NCBI GenBank assembly: GCA_021292165.1
Contig: CM037877.1
Span: 217,785,350-217,849,349 of the forward strand
Length of the DNA stretch: 64,000 nt
Source of the DNA: Shinisaurus crocodilurus
Lineage: Eukaryota; Chordata; Lepidosauria; Squamata; Shinisauridae
Direction of reading: 5' to 3'
Below are positions 21,795 through 32,943 of this stretch, in pieces; the stretch's first letter is position 1; each line of letters starts with the position of its first letter. The translations under genes and the position numbers were made by a program. The notes below the pieces were generated by a model. That model did not search any database. It saw only the letters and a list, made by a program, of their open reading frames with translations, and was not told where the DNA came from.

Positions 21795-24250
21795 GGTATT
21801 TTATTTATTTGCTTGTTTTTTTTATTTAATCCATTTCTAAGCCATCTTTCAAGGCCATAGTCTTCCCAAGGCAGTTTATAGCATAAAAACAATACAAGCA
21901 TATAATCCTATTAACTATTGGCCATTTTAAAGAAAACCAGTTTCAATAAAATATAATTTAAAAATATCCATAATCAGCAAATGACATAAAAGTTTGCAAA
22001 CGCCAAGGATGATTTTAAAACCCTCTTAAAAGCAGCCATAGATGAGGCTAGCTGCATCTCTCTCAAGAGGGAATTCTATAGAATATGGGCCACCACTGAG
22101 AAGGGCCTATCTCAGTGCCCATCAACCTTACAGATCTTGGAGGCAGGGCCTCCAGAGATGATCTAAAAACACGGGCAGGTACATAGGTGGTCCATCAAAT
22201 AATCTGGACCAAACTGTTTAGGGCTTTAATGGTCAAAAACAGTACTATGAATCATAGAATTATAGAATAGTAGAGTTGGAAGGGGCCTATAAAGCCATCA
22301 AGTCCAACCCCCTGCTCAGTGCAGGGATCCAAGTCAAAGCATCCCTGACAGATGGCTGTCCAGCTGCACCTTGAATGCCTCCAGTGTGGGAGAGCCCACC
22401 ACCTCCCTAGGTACCGTAATTGGTTCCATTGGCGTATTGCTCTAACATTCAGGAAATTCCTGATGTCCGGAGGGAATCTGGCTTCCTGTAACTTGAGTCC
22501 ATTATTCCGTGTCCTGCAAACTGGGATGATCGAGAAGAGATCCTCATGGCCCTCCTCTGTGTGACATCCCTTCAAGTACTGGAAGAGTGCTATCATATCT
22601 CCCCTCAGTCTTCTCTTCTGAAGGCTAAACATGCTCAGTTCTTTCAGTCTCTCCTCATAGGGCCTTGTTTCCAGTCCCCTAATCATCTTTATTGCCCTGT
22701 TTGAACCCTTTCCAGTTTGTCTACATCCTTCTTAAAGTGTGGTGCCCAGACTGGATGCAGTACTCATGATCAGGCCTAACCAGTGCTGAGTAGAGGGGAA
22801 CTAGTACTTCCCACGATTTGGAAGCTATACTTCTATTAATGCAGCCCAAAATAGCATTTGCCTTTTTTGCAGCCACATCACATTGCTGGCTCATATTCAG
22901 CTTGTGATCTACCACAATTCCAAGATCCTTCTCACTTGTAGTATTGTTGAGCCAAGTATCCCCCATCCTGTAACTGTGCAGTTGGTTTCCTTTTCCTAGG
23001 TGAAGCACTTGGCATTAATCCCTATTAAATTTCATTCTGTTGTGTTCAGACTAGTGCTCTAGCCTATCGAGATCACTTTGAATTTTGTTTCTGTTTTCCA
23101 GAGTATTAGCTGTTCCACCCTGGAGACATATTGGCAACCAGTGCAGCTGGTACAGGACTAGTGTAACATGATCTGACCATCTAGCCCCAACAAGGTCTCA
23201 AATGCACACATTCTGTACCATCTGGGTTGGTACAGAGTTTCTGGGTCATCCTCAAAGGCAGCTCACATAAAGTAATTACAGTAGTCCCATCTGGATATAA
23301 GTAAGGCATGGATAACTGAGACGAGGTCTACTTTCCCTAGACAGGGCCTCAGCTGACTTACCAACCAAAGATGGTAAAGACTCCAGAAGGACCCACAAGC
23401 TACAAACTTGGTTCTTCAAGGGGTTGTGAACCCATCCAACGCCAGCTGAATCCCTCTATCCAGATCAGCAGAAATCTCCATCCCAAATACTTCTATCTTG
23501 TCTGGATTAAACTTCAGCTTGTTTTCCCTCATTCATCCCAAAATTGCCTCCAAGCACCTATTCAGGATTTCCATACTATCCCTGGGATTTGTAGATGGGA
23601 AACAGAGGTAGAGCTACATATTAGTGATGCCACAGCCCAAACCTCTGCCACAGCAGACATCTCCCAGCATCACCTTCTGAGACTGAACAGCCAGGTAGGC
23701 GTGGAGCCATCATAACACCATGTCCCCCAGAGGTTGCAGGCATATACGTTAAGGTCCAAGTTGGTTAGGTCATGGTCTGTCCATAACAATGGAGTCATCA
23801 CTGTCTCCCCCACCCACAGATAATTTCCCCCTTTTCCATTACAGAATTCCAAATCCAAAGTGTGCCCTGCCAGATGTGTTGGACCTGATATAATCTGAGG
23901 CAGGCACACAGTTGTCATGGAGGCCACAAAATCCTGAGCTGCTCCAGACAAGACAGCCTTGGCAAGAATATTGAAGTCCCTGAACACTATCAGCTTCAGG
24001 GTCCTCAACACCACCTCTGAGACCACCTCTGTCAACTCGAGAAGAGAGACTGTTGTGTAGAGGGGTGGGCAGTACACCAAAAGAATCCCAGTTCTCTTTC
24101 AGGTATCCAGCACCAGGTACAGGCACACAAAACTGACATTGAATAGAATATATGACCAGGAAGGTAGAATCCCAACGTAGCAAGGGTACCCCCCCCCATC
24201 CCTCAAGCCATGCTTTATGCTGCACCTGATAATCTGGGGTAGCTGCAGTA
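21795..24250 (-). mobile_element. Minus-strand LINE mosaic (CR1/L2 group)
   Basis: Minus frames at 23670-24225 keep an endonuclease-type stretch (degraded GDFN as FRDFNI, then SGPTHLAGHTLDLEF and WTDHDL). Noncoding antisense LINE text (TTACAGTAGTCCCATCTGG) continues toward a 3'-like end near 21820. A CR1 copy at 22245-23112 is inserted. All frames are broken. The reverse transcriptase domain of the host LINE was not found, so the element is internally deleted or a patchwork. Confidence 0.5.
22245..23112 (-). mobile_element. CR1 LINE 3' part
   Basis: Minus frames 22721-23008 and 22252-22686 carry SEKDLGIVVDHKLNMSQQC, KKANAILGCINRSIASKS and then MIRGLETRPYEERLKELSMF with KRRLRGDMIALFQYLKG, the typical CR1 ORF2 C-terminal region. 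The plus-strand left end TGAATCATAGAATTATAGAA is the reversed CR1 3' terminus. 5'-truncated and frameshifted. Confidence 0.85.
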
Positions 24251-24429
24251 GATAATATTCTACTCAGGGAAAGTCACTTACCCTTTCTGTAACCTCCATC
24301 AGCTATACTCTTATGTCATATTTGACTCAGCTGTACTTTGGGGACACAGATGTATTTCTTTGATGATTCTTCCTCTTTCAGAGGTGATTGGATGAGAGTC
24401 CATTTGTGATTAACAGATTCTCATCTCTT

Positions 24430-25075
24430 TTTCCCCATCCCCATGTTTTGGTGGCTGTGTGTCCTATTTTAGAGAGTCTTCTAACGTCCTCTATTTGAAG
24501 CCATCCCCTATTATACTGAAGTGCTGTCTAGTTTAAGTCTGGTTTAAAGATACAGTAAAGAACTATCAGAAGGGAGTGCAGGGGACTTGATGTTACCCAT
24601 CTGCAGCTAGCACCTGGGCAGCAGAAGAGCAGGTAGACAGGTCATAGTCTTCACCGCTATGCTGGGTTGTACAGTAATACCTTGGATTGCAAGTAACTTG
24701 GTTTGAGAGCGTTTTGCAAGACAAGCAAATTTTAAAATATTTATTTTAAAAAATTTGACTTGATATACAAGCGATGTCTTGCAATGCAAGTACTATAGTA
24801 CGGCTTAAATTAAAAATCTCTGTACAATTTTTTTTGGGGGGGGATTTCGTTTTGATATAAGAGTGTTTTGGATTACAAGCATGTTTCCGGAACGAATTAT
24901 GCTCTCAATCCAAGGCATGACTGTATTTAAATTAAATCTACTTAAATTTTAGTAATTATTTCTAATTTTTCACTTATACCTATAAATTATCATATGCAAA
25001 TGTCATGCAAAGTTGTGTCCTCTTTTGTACTCTTTTTTTGGTGATGCATTTCCACTTCTTTGGTGATGCGTACTT
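24430..25075 (+). mobile_element. AGGGTGGCC-family hAT-like element, split by a Tigger-like MITE
   Basis: GGTGGCTGTGTGTCCTATTTT, then GTCTGGTTTAAAGATACAG, then after the MITE ATCATATGCAAATGTCATGC and CCTCTTTTGTACTC: same order as the cleaner copy at 25576-25886. Ends are decayed. Confidence 0.55.
24672..24923 (-). mobile_element. Tigger/pogo-like MITE (copy 3)
   Basis: CAGTAATACCTTGGATTGC to AATCCAAGGCATGACTG with TA on both sides (24670-24671 and 24924-24925). Reversed relative to copies 1, 2 and 4, and inserted inside the AGGGTGGCC-family element. Confidence 0.8.
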
Positions 25076-25575
25076 ACGCACCCTACTTAGCCACCCTACT
25101 TGGCATTTTTCATTATTGTATGTGTACTGTGCTTCTTGAGGTTTCTCTTCTTTGCCTCACTGTGAAACTCCCTGGCTCTTGCATTGATCAGGTTTTTCTG
25201 TATCTTGCTTGGCACAAATGCAATCAAACTCTATCCTTGTTTGTCTTCCTTACATCACCCACGCCAGTCCCAGAAAAGCAGAGCCGGCACTAAGGGTTGA
25301 CATTGTTGGATATCTGCCATGGCCCGCCGCACCCCAGCAGTGGGTCCACTCTGCTGCTATTCAAACTCCTTGCAGTTGCTGCCGCTTCTTCATCTGCCTT
25401 CTCCAAGCATGTGAGCGGTGATGAGAGCAAGGAGAAGGAGGAGCAGCTTCTATTTGCCTTTGTCTCTCCTTCTGGGCAGAGGTGAGGATTGGGCCCAGGG
25501 AATGGGCAGTAGGAGCAGTGTCAAGCTGGTGAGCCCACTAAGGGGGTGGGGCCCACTCACAGCATCCTCCCCAAG
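25076..25575. other. No gene; possible G+C-rich hAT remnant
   Basis: CAGAGCCGGCACTAAGGG at about 25279 resembles a hAT CAGRGCCGG terminus, with a G+C-rich body behind it. Similar text lies at 46830-47090. No partner end was found. Confidence 0.25.
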
Positions 25576-25886
25576 CAGGGTGGCCATGTGTCCTCTTTTA
25601 CAGAGGATAGTCCTCTGTTTGAAGGGCTGCCCTGTTCAAGTCTGGTTTAAAGATAAAGAATCATCAGAAGGAAGAGGAGGGGCCCTGGAATTGCCCATCA
25701 ACACTTAGCGCCTGGATGGCAGGCACACAGGTCACCAGGTTACAGTTGTCATGACCATGACATTGTATTTCTATTTAAATTATAATAATCTCTAAATTTT
25801 CCTTTATACATATAGGTAAATTGGCATATGCACATTTTATTCAAATTGTTGCCCTCTTTTTTGGGGATGCATAAATGGACACCCTA
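25576..25886 (+). mobile_element. AGGGTGGCC-family hAT-like element
   Basis: Starts CAGGGTGGCCATGTGTCCTC and ends ATAAATGGACACCCTA, short inverted ends. Flanks TCCCCAAG (25568-25575) and TGCCCAAG (25887-25894) match at 7 of 8. About 311 bp, no coding capacity. Confidence 0.7.
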
Positions 25887-25894
25887 TGCCCAAG

Positions 25895-28185
25895 GGCTCC
25901 CAAAACCTGAAGCCAACACCACAGAGCAGAAAGCATCTGTATTGTGAATAGTATAGAAAATCCAATGCAATGCCATGATTGCTTCACAGATGCCGGGTAA
26001 AAAATATATTGATGTTACATGACTTTTTGTTTTACAAGTTAATCTGCTCCTTCTGCCTTTGTTAAATAGGTTCTTCACTACCATTGGATATCAACTGGGA
26101 AAAAGAACTTTGGCTCTAATTTCCTTTTATTACCACAGATTAGAGCTGGCACATGGGGAACAGCCGTAGCACGAAAGGTCCCTGGTATCTTCAGGTAGGC
26201 CTGGGAAACTCTGGAGCACCACTGCCAGTCGATGTATATATAATACTGATGGTCTGACTTGGTATGAGGCAGCTTGCAAAGTCCCTAATTATGGCCTATC
26301 TCAATATATTTGAGGGTTGCAAGAAATGGAGAAGACACATCTAATGCGCAGGTTGTGTTTTCAATGCGCTTTGGAACCCGGTATGCAGTAGGAGCCTATG
26401 GATCGTCCCCTGAAGTCCTGCTTGATGCTAGAAGGCTGCTTGTCATGATCCTTAGACTGTGTATCATTTCTAGAGTGCACAGCCTTGACACTCATATAAT
26501 TCAGTGCCCTGGCATTGGCATCTGGAGGGCATCTCCACAGTTATTTTTGCTGTAACCCTTGCCATCTGGCCTTGACAAAATGTTTAGCACATGGAGCAGA
26601 ACACCAGACATGCCAGATAAATAATCACTGCCTTAAGGGGGAGGGGATGATGAAGGTGCCACTAAGGGCAACAGAGCTTGAAGAAATCCTCATTTTCTGG
26701 GACAATAACAAATCTGACAAGCCTGTGGAGGATTAAGAACTCATGTGATTTATGAAGTCTTTTGTCCACCGTCAGAAATATGCATGCTGCTGTCAGCTGA
26801 ACATGAGTGTACAGGGCAAAATTAGTCAGAGTAGCTCTTTGCTCAGTTGATTTGTTGTTGATGTTTTTTAACCTTCTCTTCACTGGGTAAAAATCTGAGT
26901 GTTTGTCATTCATTTACAAATTGAGGGCTTAATTTGAAACTGGATTCTTCCCTGGGACCAGGGACAGGTGAGCCCGCCCCTATCTGGTGTCCTAATTTGG
27001 ATTGGGACTGGCAATTTCAAGCGGCTTTGGAGAATGCTTGGGGCAGGGGAAACTGCTTTCTGCAGAACTTCTAAAGGTATTTGTAATTGTTGCCATGAAG
27101 CCTTAGCTCTCCTTTGAGCTCCCAAATGCCTTTCTCTTGTATCTGCAATTGCTGGGCTCCAGTGGTGGCTGCAGTGGCTGTGCTGACTCCATCTCTCCCC
27201 CCCCCCACACTTCCTTTCCTGCTCTCTTTCTGTTTCTCACTGAAAGAGAGCCACCTTAGCTAACCACCTAAATAGTACGAGTGTGTGATTGGAATGAACA
27301 TTCACTCCCAAGGGAGTTTTCTACAACCTTGGCACCACTGTAAAAAAACCCACAACCCTCTCTTAATTTACCATTCACGATACTTCAGATTGCAGATAAA
27401 CTCAAGAGTAGAGATCTCAGAGAACGACCTAGAGAAAGACCTTAAAATATGGGTAGATTCATATGGGTGAAGGAAGTCATCAGATATCCCAGGGTGTGGG
27501 TTAAGGCCCAGCTTCCTACGTTATTAATAAAGGACCTTGCTGAATATTTGGCCAAGATCAGGGCTTATTATTGCTATTGAGTGCCATTTCCTTGGTGGAA
27601 AGGTAGGGTATAGTAATTAGTAAATTAAATTAAATTAGATAAATAATAGCACTCCTGTCCATTTTCATGCATGGATTGTGGTTTCATTTCATCTGGGGGA
27701 CGGCGCACCAGTACGGACTGTTCTGAGGTTGGTCTCAGCCCAGTTGATGAAAAACCTTATCAATGTGTGTAACTTTAGATATGGGCAAGCAGCCTAGTGC
27801 TCACCCCAAAAAGTATTTGTGCCCCTCTGGCATTAAAGCTGAATGCTTGGAATGCCTTGAGGGGCATCTCCAAACATTCAACTTAAGGCTGAAATGGTGC
27901 AAATGCCAGCCCTTCCTCAGCTGCTACCCCTTCCCCCTCCCCCAAAATACACACCAAACTCACCTTGAAGAGAGGGACAGGGCAGCAGATGATGAAGGGC
28001 TCCAACAAGATCTTGAGGGTCCAGGTGGGCCAACCATCTGGCAGCAATTGATATGTAGAGCATCATTTTCTGCTGGACAATCATAAGTTTCTAGTCCAGC
28101 CCCTGATTCTCTGGTGGGATAAGATGCTCTTTGCATCATGTGTTGCTGGACAGGAGTGGCCTGTCAGGATGCTCCAGTCTTAGAT
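25895..28185. other. No gene; includes one SINE fragment
   Basis: 26150-26285 (+) is a tRNA-Ala-like SINE piece (GGTCCCTGGTATCTTCAGG, then ACTGATGGTCTGACTTGG). The rest is unassigned, with random frames up to 107 aa and no domain. Confidence 0.35.
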
Positions 28186-28345
28186 CCATAGATCATAGAG
28201 TTGGAAGGGGCCTACAAGGCCATCGAATTCAACCCCTTGCTCAATGCAGGAAACTAGAGGAAGGGTCTCCCATCCAAGTAATAACCAGGCCTGACCCTGC
28301 TTAGCTTTCCACACTCAGACAAGCTGATCCAGCGTGAGCCACAGT
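28186..28345 (-). mobile_element. 5S-rRNA-derived SINE with CR1-like tail
   Basis: On the minus strand: GTGTGGAAAGCTAAGCAGGG, then TCAGGCCTGGTTATTACTTG and GATGGGAGACC, matching the internal promoter region of 5S rRNA. A CR1-like end follows (GGCCTTGTAGGCCCCTTCC...CTATGATCTATGG). Not a 5S gene: the 5S 3' part is missing. Confidence 0.75.
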
Positions 28346-28429
28346 CTTCATTGGAACAGTCCATTGGCTGCTGTGCCCCATTGTTAGAATTCATCTCTTC
28401 TCCCATGCTGTATTTCATCAATACACTAG

Positions 28430-28681
28430 TGTTCAGACATGTCTTTAGATCTTGTATACAGTAGCTCATTTAACCGTGATTCTGAGAGTTACTGCACCTC
28501 TGGCAAGAGTAATATTAGATCAAAAATTATACCGAGTGCAGGAGAACCTCTGTATACACCAGCAGAAATTAATGATATTAGTGTTGATAGTACAGATGAA
28601 TCTTGGCTTATACCAGGACAGGCTCAAAATAATTCAAGGCTGTCCTCCAGAATGAATTGTGCTGCAAAAATATTCACCTGA
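28430..28681 (+). pseudogene. Exon-like open stretch, unrecognised
   Basis: The frame from TGT at 28430 to TGA at 28679 encodes about 83 residues with protein-like composition. Examples are SKIIPSAGEP, YTPAEINDISVD and STDESWLIPGQ. An acceptor-like ...CATCAATACACTAG ends at 28429, giving an in-frame stop just before the stretch. No donor is seen; the frame simply ends. It could be a terminal exon, a retropseudogene piece or chance. I do not recognise the protein. A 5S SINE lies upstream and a hAT element 12 bp downstream. Confidence 0.25.
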
Positions 28682-28792
28682 TTATCTTAGACCAGTGAAG
28701 GCGAACCTATGGCACGCGTGCCACAGCTGGCACGCAGGGACCAATCTGTGGACACGCGAGAGGAGCGAGATCAGGCAGGGATTGCAGGGAGG

Positions 28793-29001
28793 ATTCCCGA
28801 GGGGAGGGGCAGGAGAGCAAGCGGAGAGAGGCCAGGCGAGGCGGGGAGGGCAGCTGTAGCTTTAAATGAAGATTCCCCTAGGGGAGGGGTGGGAGAGCAA
28901 GCGGGCAGCTGCCGCTTTAAATGCTTTAAATGAAGATTCCCGAGGGGAGGGAGAGCAAGCTGGGAAAGGCAAGGTGGGCAGCTGCTGCTTTAAATGCTAG
29001 G
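28793..29001. repeat. Three-unit G+C-rich tandem repeat inside the hAT element
   Basis: Units begin GATTCCCGAGGGGAGGG at 28793, 28870 and 28933 and end GCTTTAAATG; lengths about 77, 63 and 69 bp. Confidence 0.75.
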
Positions 29002-29352
29002 TCGGTTCCTCTCCGCCTCTCTCTCACCTGCGCGCTCGCTCTCAACCTTGCCTGCCTGCCTGCCTGCAAAGGAGTGGCTGGGCTGCTCCTTTAAATCCCC
29101 GTGCTCATGCACACTCCTCTTCCTCCAGCGTTGCCTACCTCAAAACCGATTCTTCAGGCCCAGTTGCTCTGAAAAGTCTCAGTCTCTCCCTCCCTCACAC
29201 ACACACACACGTTCAAGAAAGAAGCAGAGACTGACCTACTGCCTCATTCAGACACAGCAGCCAAACAGGACACACATACATACACACACAGCCTGTCCTG
29301 GCCCAGGACATTTTGCTGCCTGAAGAGGACTGGCAAATGCCTCGCATTTCTC

Positions 29353-29645
29353 ACTGGATGATCTGGGCCAGTCACTACCTCTCAACCTAACCTACCTCAC
29401 AGGATTGTTGTGAGGGTAAAAATGGAGAGATCATTTGTTCCAGGAGGAAAGGCAAAACAAATATGAGAGCCAGTGTAGTGGTAAGAGACCTGGGTGCTAG
29501 TCCCCACCTGTTGCTGTGTTTTTAATGTGTTTGAATGTATTAGTTTACTGTTTTTATCAAGTTTATTTGTGATTGTAAGCCACCTTGAGTGCCAATTTTC
29601 TTTGTACCCCTTGAGTGCAGGGTACAAATCAAATCAATAAATAAA
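29353..29645 (+). mobile_element. CORE-SINE-related fragments inside the hAT element
   Basis: 29353-29440 has GGGCCAGTCACTACCTCTC and CCTACCTCACAGGATTGTTG. 29468-29645 has GAGAGCCAGTGTAGTGG and TTGTAAGCCACCTTGAGTGC with an (AATA)-type end. They read as two partial SINE copies. Confidence 0.5.
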
Positions 29646-30493
29646 ACCCAGCCCATTAGCAGACTGGATAACTCTGGACTACACTGTAGTACAGCCTAAA
29701 TTACATCTTAAATTCAGGATTACCAAGTATAGATCCTAATTACCAAAAACACTAATGATCTTGTTCTTTCTCACAGTGTAGAACAGAATGATTTTGTTCT
29801 AGAATTCCTGTTACAGAATTCTTTTCTTCATTGTTATCACATTTAAAAGATTTTGAAGAATGATGCACAGAGCATGGCTTGGATGTAAAGCCCTAACATG
29901 ACCTGAGTGCTGCACATGTTGCTCTCAAACTAACGGAGCATGAGCCAAGGTTTGACAAATTATCAGCATGCATGCAATAGCAAAAATCACATTAATTGTG
30001 CAAAAGCATGCCCAATGCAAACTTTTACCTAATGCAGTGTTTGCAGTCCAAGACATAAAGTGTTTAAAATGTGTTAAGCACGTTTAGTTTTCTTGTTTAT
30101 CTTGCTCATCCTAGTACAGGTTGACTTTTACTTTTACTAATCCGACACTTGTAGAAGCAGGGAAAGGACCCGGGGTAAAGCTTGCCCCATACAATTTCAG
30201 TCTGGCATATAATCATATTACAAGTTGAGAATCCCTTATCCAAAAATGCATGTGCCTAATTATTTTAAAAGTTTGTATACATTCCCTTCAGGCTATGTGT
30301 ACAATGTAGTACTATAATAATTTTTGAGTTGATTTTTTTCCCAACAAAAAACTTTGTATCATTGAAAGCTCTGTTATTGTGTTTTTCTTTTAAGACAAAA
30401 GATGTTAATTAGTTCAGACAACTGTATGAGTTGTTTTTCTAAAACTAAAACCTCGGTATTCAGGTTTAATTGCAGTGTTGGCACTTTGAAATA

Positions 30494-30743
30494 CAGCCAT
30501 GCCTTGGATTGAGAGCATAATTCGTTCCGGAAACGTGTTTATAATCCAAAACACTCTTATATCAAAACGAAATCCCCCCCAAAAAAATTGTACAGAGATT
30601 TTTAATTTAAGCCGTACTACAGTACTTGTCTTGCAAGACGTCGCTTGTATATCAAGTAAAAGAAAATTAAAAAAAGATTTAAAAATTTGCTTGTCTTGCA
30701 AAACGCTCTCAAACCAAGTTACTTGCAATCCAAGGTATTACTG
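30494..30743 (+). mobile_element. Tigger/pogo-like MITE (copy 4)
   Basis: CAGCCATGCCTTGGATT to AATCCAAGGTATTACTG with TA at 30492-30493 and 30744-30745. Inserted in the hAT element; the matching uninterrupted site is present in the 48097-49014 copy. Confidence 0.8.
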
Positions 30744-30839
30744 TAAATAAGTTGGTTTTGTGTTGCAGTTTGGGCACTCGGGCTCAAAAAGGTTTGCCAT
30801 CACTGTCTTAGACAGTACCCAATTATCACTACAGGGTCT

Positions 30840-32325
30840 CTCAAATCATTCAATCCAGACAAGACGGAGGTACTGTTAGTGGGTGGTTCGCCTACCCAGA
30901 TGAGTGATATTCAATCTGTTCTGGAGGGGGTTGCATTCCCCCTAAAGGAAGAGGTTCATAGTTTAGGGGTGCTCTGGGATCCAGAACTGTCACTAGAAGC
31001 ACAGGTGGACTCGGTGGCACAGAACACCTTTTATCAGCTTAGGCTTATATACCAACTGCATTCTTATCTGGATAGGGATAGCCTAGCTACAGTTATCCAT
31101 GCTCTAGTAACCTCTTGTTTGGATTACTGCAATGTGTTATATGTGGGGCTGCCTTTGAAAATGGTTTGAAACTCCAGATGGTCCAAAATGGGACAGCAAA
31201 ATTGCTAACGGGGACTAGCCAGCGTGATCATATTTGGTCAATGCTTTACCATCTGCACTGGCTGCCAGTTCATGTCCGGGCCCAATTCAAAGTGCTGATA
31301 TTAACTTACAAAGCCCTAAGCGACTTGCAGCCAGGTTATCTGAAGGATTGTCTCCTCCCATATATACCTGCCTGGACCTTAAGATCATCTTCAGCAGTCC
31401 TCCTCCAGGAGCCCCTGCCAAAGGAAGTGCGGTGGGTGGCTACTAGGAGGAGGGCCTTTTCTGCTGTGGCACCCTGGTTGTGGAATTATCAACTTCCAAA
31501 AGAGGTTCACCTGGCTCTTTCTGGTGCCAGGTGAAGGCCTTCTTATTTTCCCAGGAATTTTAGTCTTTCAGTCTCTGTTTTAAATTTTTTACTGAATTTT
31601 AAATCTCTGTACTGCTGCTAGGTTTTATTTTGGCCTTTACTCCAATTTTATACTGTAGGCAGGGATGGGGACTCAGACTCCAGGACTCGACTCGTGAGTC
31701 AGACTGAGTCCCCCCTGTGACTCGAGTCAGACTCGAGTCCCAATGTTTTTAATGGGACTCGAGACTCGACTCAGGACTCGAGACCAAGGACTCGTGTTCC
31801 AAAACCGTGTTCCTCAAATGCAACATGGATAGGTTTTAGGATGTACAGCAAGTTTATTTTTTAAAATCATTTTCCTAAAATGCAGCCTTTTAGACATTTT
31901 GGGTTTGGCTGCCTCTGCCTGCCTGTTTGGGGTTCCCAGCCTCCTCTGCCTGCCTGATCTCTTCTTAACCAGTTCCACAGTTTGAATTGTCCAAGACAAA
32001 GGCCTCTGCCTGCCTGTTTTGGGGTTCCCTGCCTCCTCTGCCTGTCTAGTTATTTTGGGGTGTTCCCAACAAAATAGCCTTATTTTGTTGGGAAAACCCC
32101 CCATTGATTTTAATAGGGACTCGTGGAGTCAGCTTTGGGAGTGACTCGTGACTCGTGGTCCAAAGACTCGTGACTCTTCATCATCCCTGACCGTAGGTTT
32201 AAATTTTTAAATTTTTATACTGTATTTTACGTTGCATTTTGTGGTTTTAATTATTGTGAACTGCCCAGAGAGCTTCGGCTATTGGGCAGTATAGAAATGT
32301 TATAAATAAATGAATAAATAAAGTT
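30840..32325 (+). mobile_element. L2 LINE 3' part, split by a hAT insertion
   Basis: Plus frames 30879-31534 (broken by a frameshift near 31150) carry LGVLWDPELSLEAQVDSV, SCLDYCNVLYVGLP, then TGTSQRDHI, LHWLPVHVRAQFKVLILTYK and FSAVAPWLWN, the C-terminal part of an L2 ORF2. After the hAT copy at 31660-32189 the L2 3' end resumes: AACTGCCCAGAGAGCTTCGG, then ATAAATAAATGAATAAATAA. Non-functional. Confidence 0.8.
31660..32189. mobile_element. hAT non-autonomous element, GACTCG-rich family, long form
   Basis: CAGGGATGGGGACTCAG to CTCTTCATCATCCCTG. Flanks ACTGTAGG (31652-31659) and ACCGTAGG (32190-32197) match at 7 of 8. The 530-bp body has GACTCG-rich ends and a CTGCCTGCCTG-rich interior shared with 1-470. 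Confidence 0.85.
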
Positions 32326-32943
32326 CTTCTACATGGTGATATGCTGTAAAATGGTACATTCCATTGCCCTTCCCTGCTGTGGTTACTATAATGGAATATT
32401 CTATGCTGAAGAGGAAAATAATGAACTGATAAGAGGTGGGTAAATGTATGAACAGTTACTGTTCTTCATTATTTAGTTTCTAACTCTGTATAAATCAAAG
32501 GAAATCCTGCCTGGGCAGTAAAGAAACATCATCCGATCAGACGTAATGCACAAAACAAATGCAACGTTAACATCTTGACTTTGCTTTCCATATTCTGCCA
32601 TATTTTAGGAGAGGAAGAGAAAAAAATACCATTCTGTAATCAGATTAATTGGGTATAGGTGGAAATTGCTCAGACGTATTAGAGAAAGTGGTTTCCCCTG
32701 TGAACATGCATCTCACCTGTCAGCATAGCTATTAGAAAAGCCATGCAGTACAATAGAAAACATTCATCTGAAAACTCAAATGCTCATTAAAATACTGAGT
32801 CAGCTTCAAAAGCTGAGGAGGGTATAAATCCATCATTACAGAGGGTGTTGGAAAAAATTTTCCCCCACACCGTCAGCTTGTCAGGTTTCAGGTGTGACAC
32901 ACACTACATTGTGTAGATGTGGCAATTCTCATTGCTCATTCAT
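32326..32943. other. Low-repeat stretch, candidate conserved non-coding DNA
   Basis: No gene. 32500-32850 is complex, A/T-balanced, and shows no repeat signature. Confidence 0.25.

Larger units (their letters stand above)
28693..30805 (-). mobile_element. hAT element, CAGTGATGGCGAACC family, 2.1 kb with internal foreign sequence
   Basis: Ends CAGTGAAGGCGAACCTATGG and AAGGTTTGCCATCACTG are flanked by a perfect 8-bp duplication TCTTAGAC (28685-28692 and 30806-30813). It is the same family as 48097-49014 but reversed. From about 29746 to 30805 the two copies are collinear. About 28758-29745 is extra G+C-rich, tandemly repeated and SINE-containing sequence that replaces about 60 bp of the other copy. 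A Tigger-like MITE sits at 30494-30743. No transposase frame survives. Confidence 0.85.
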
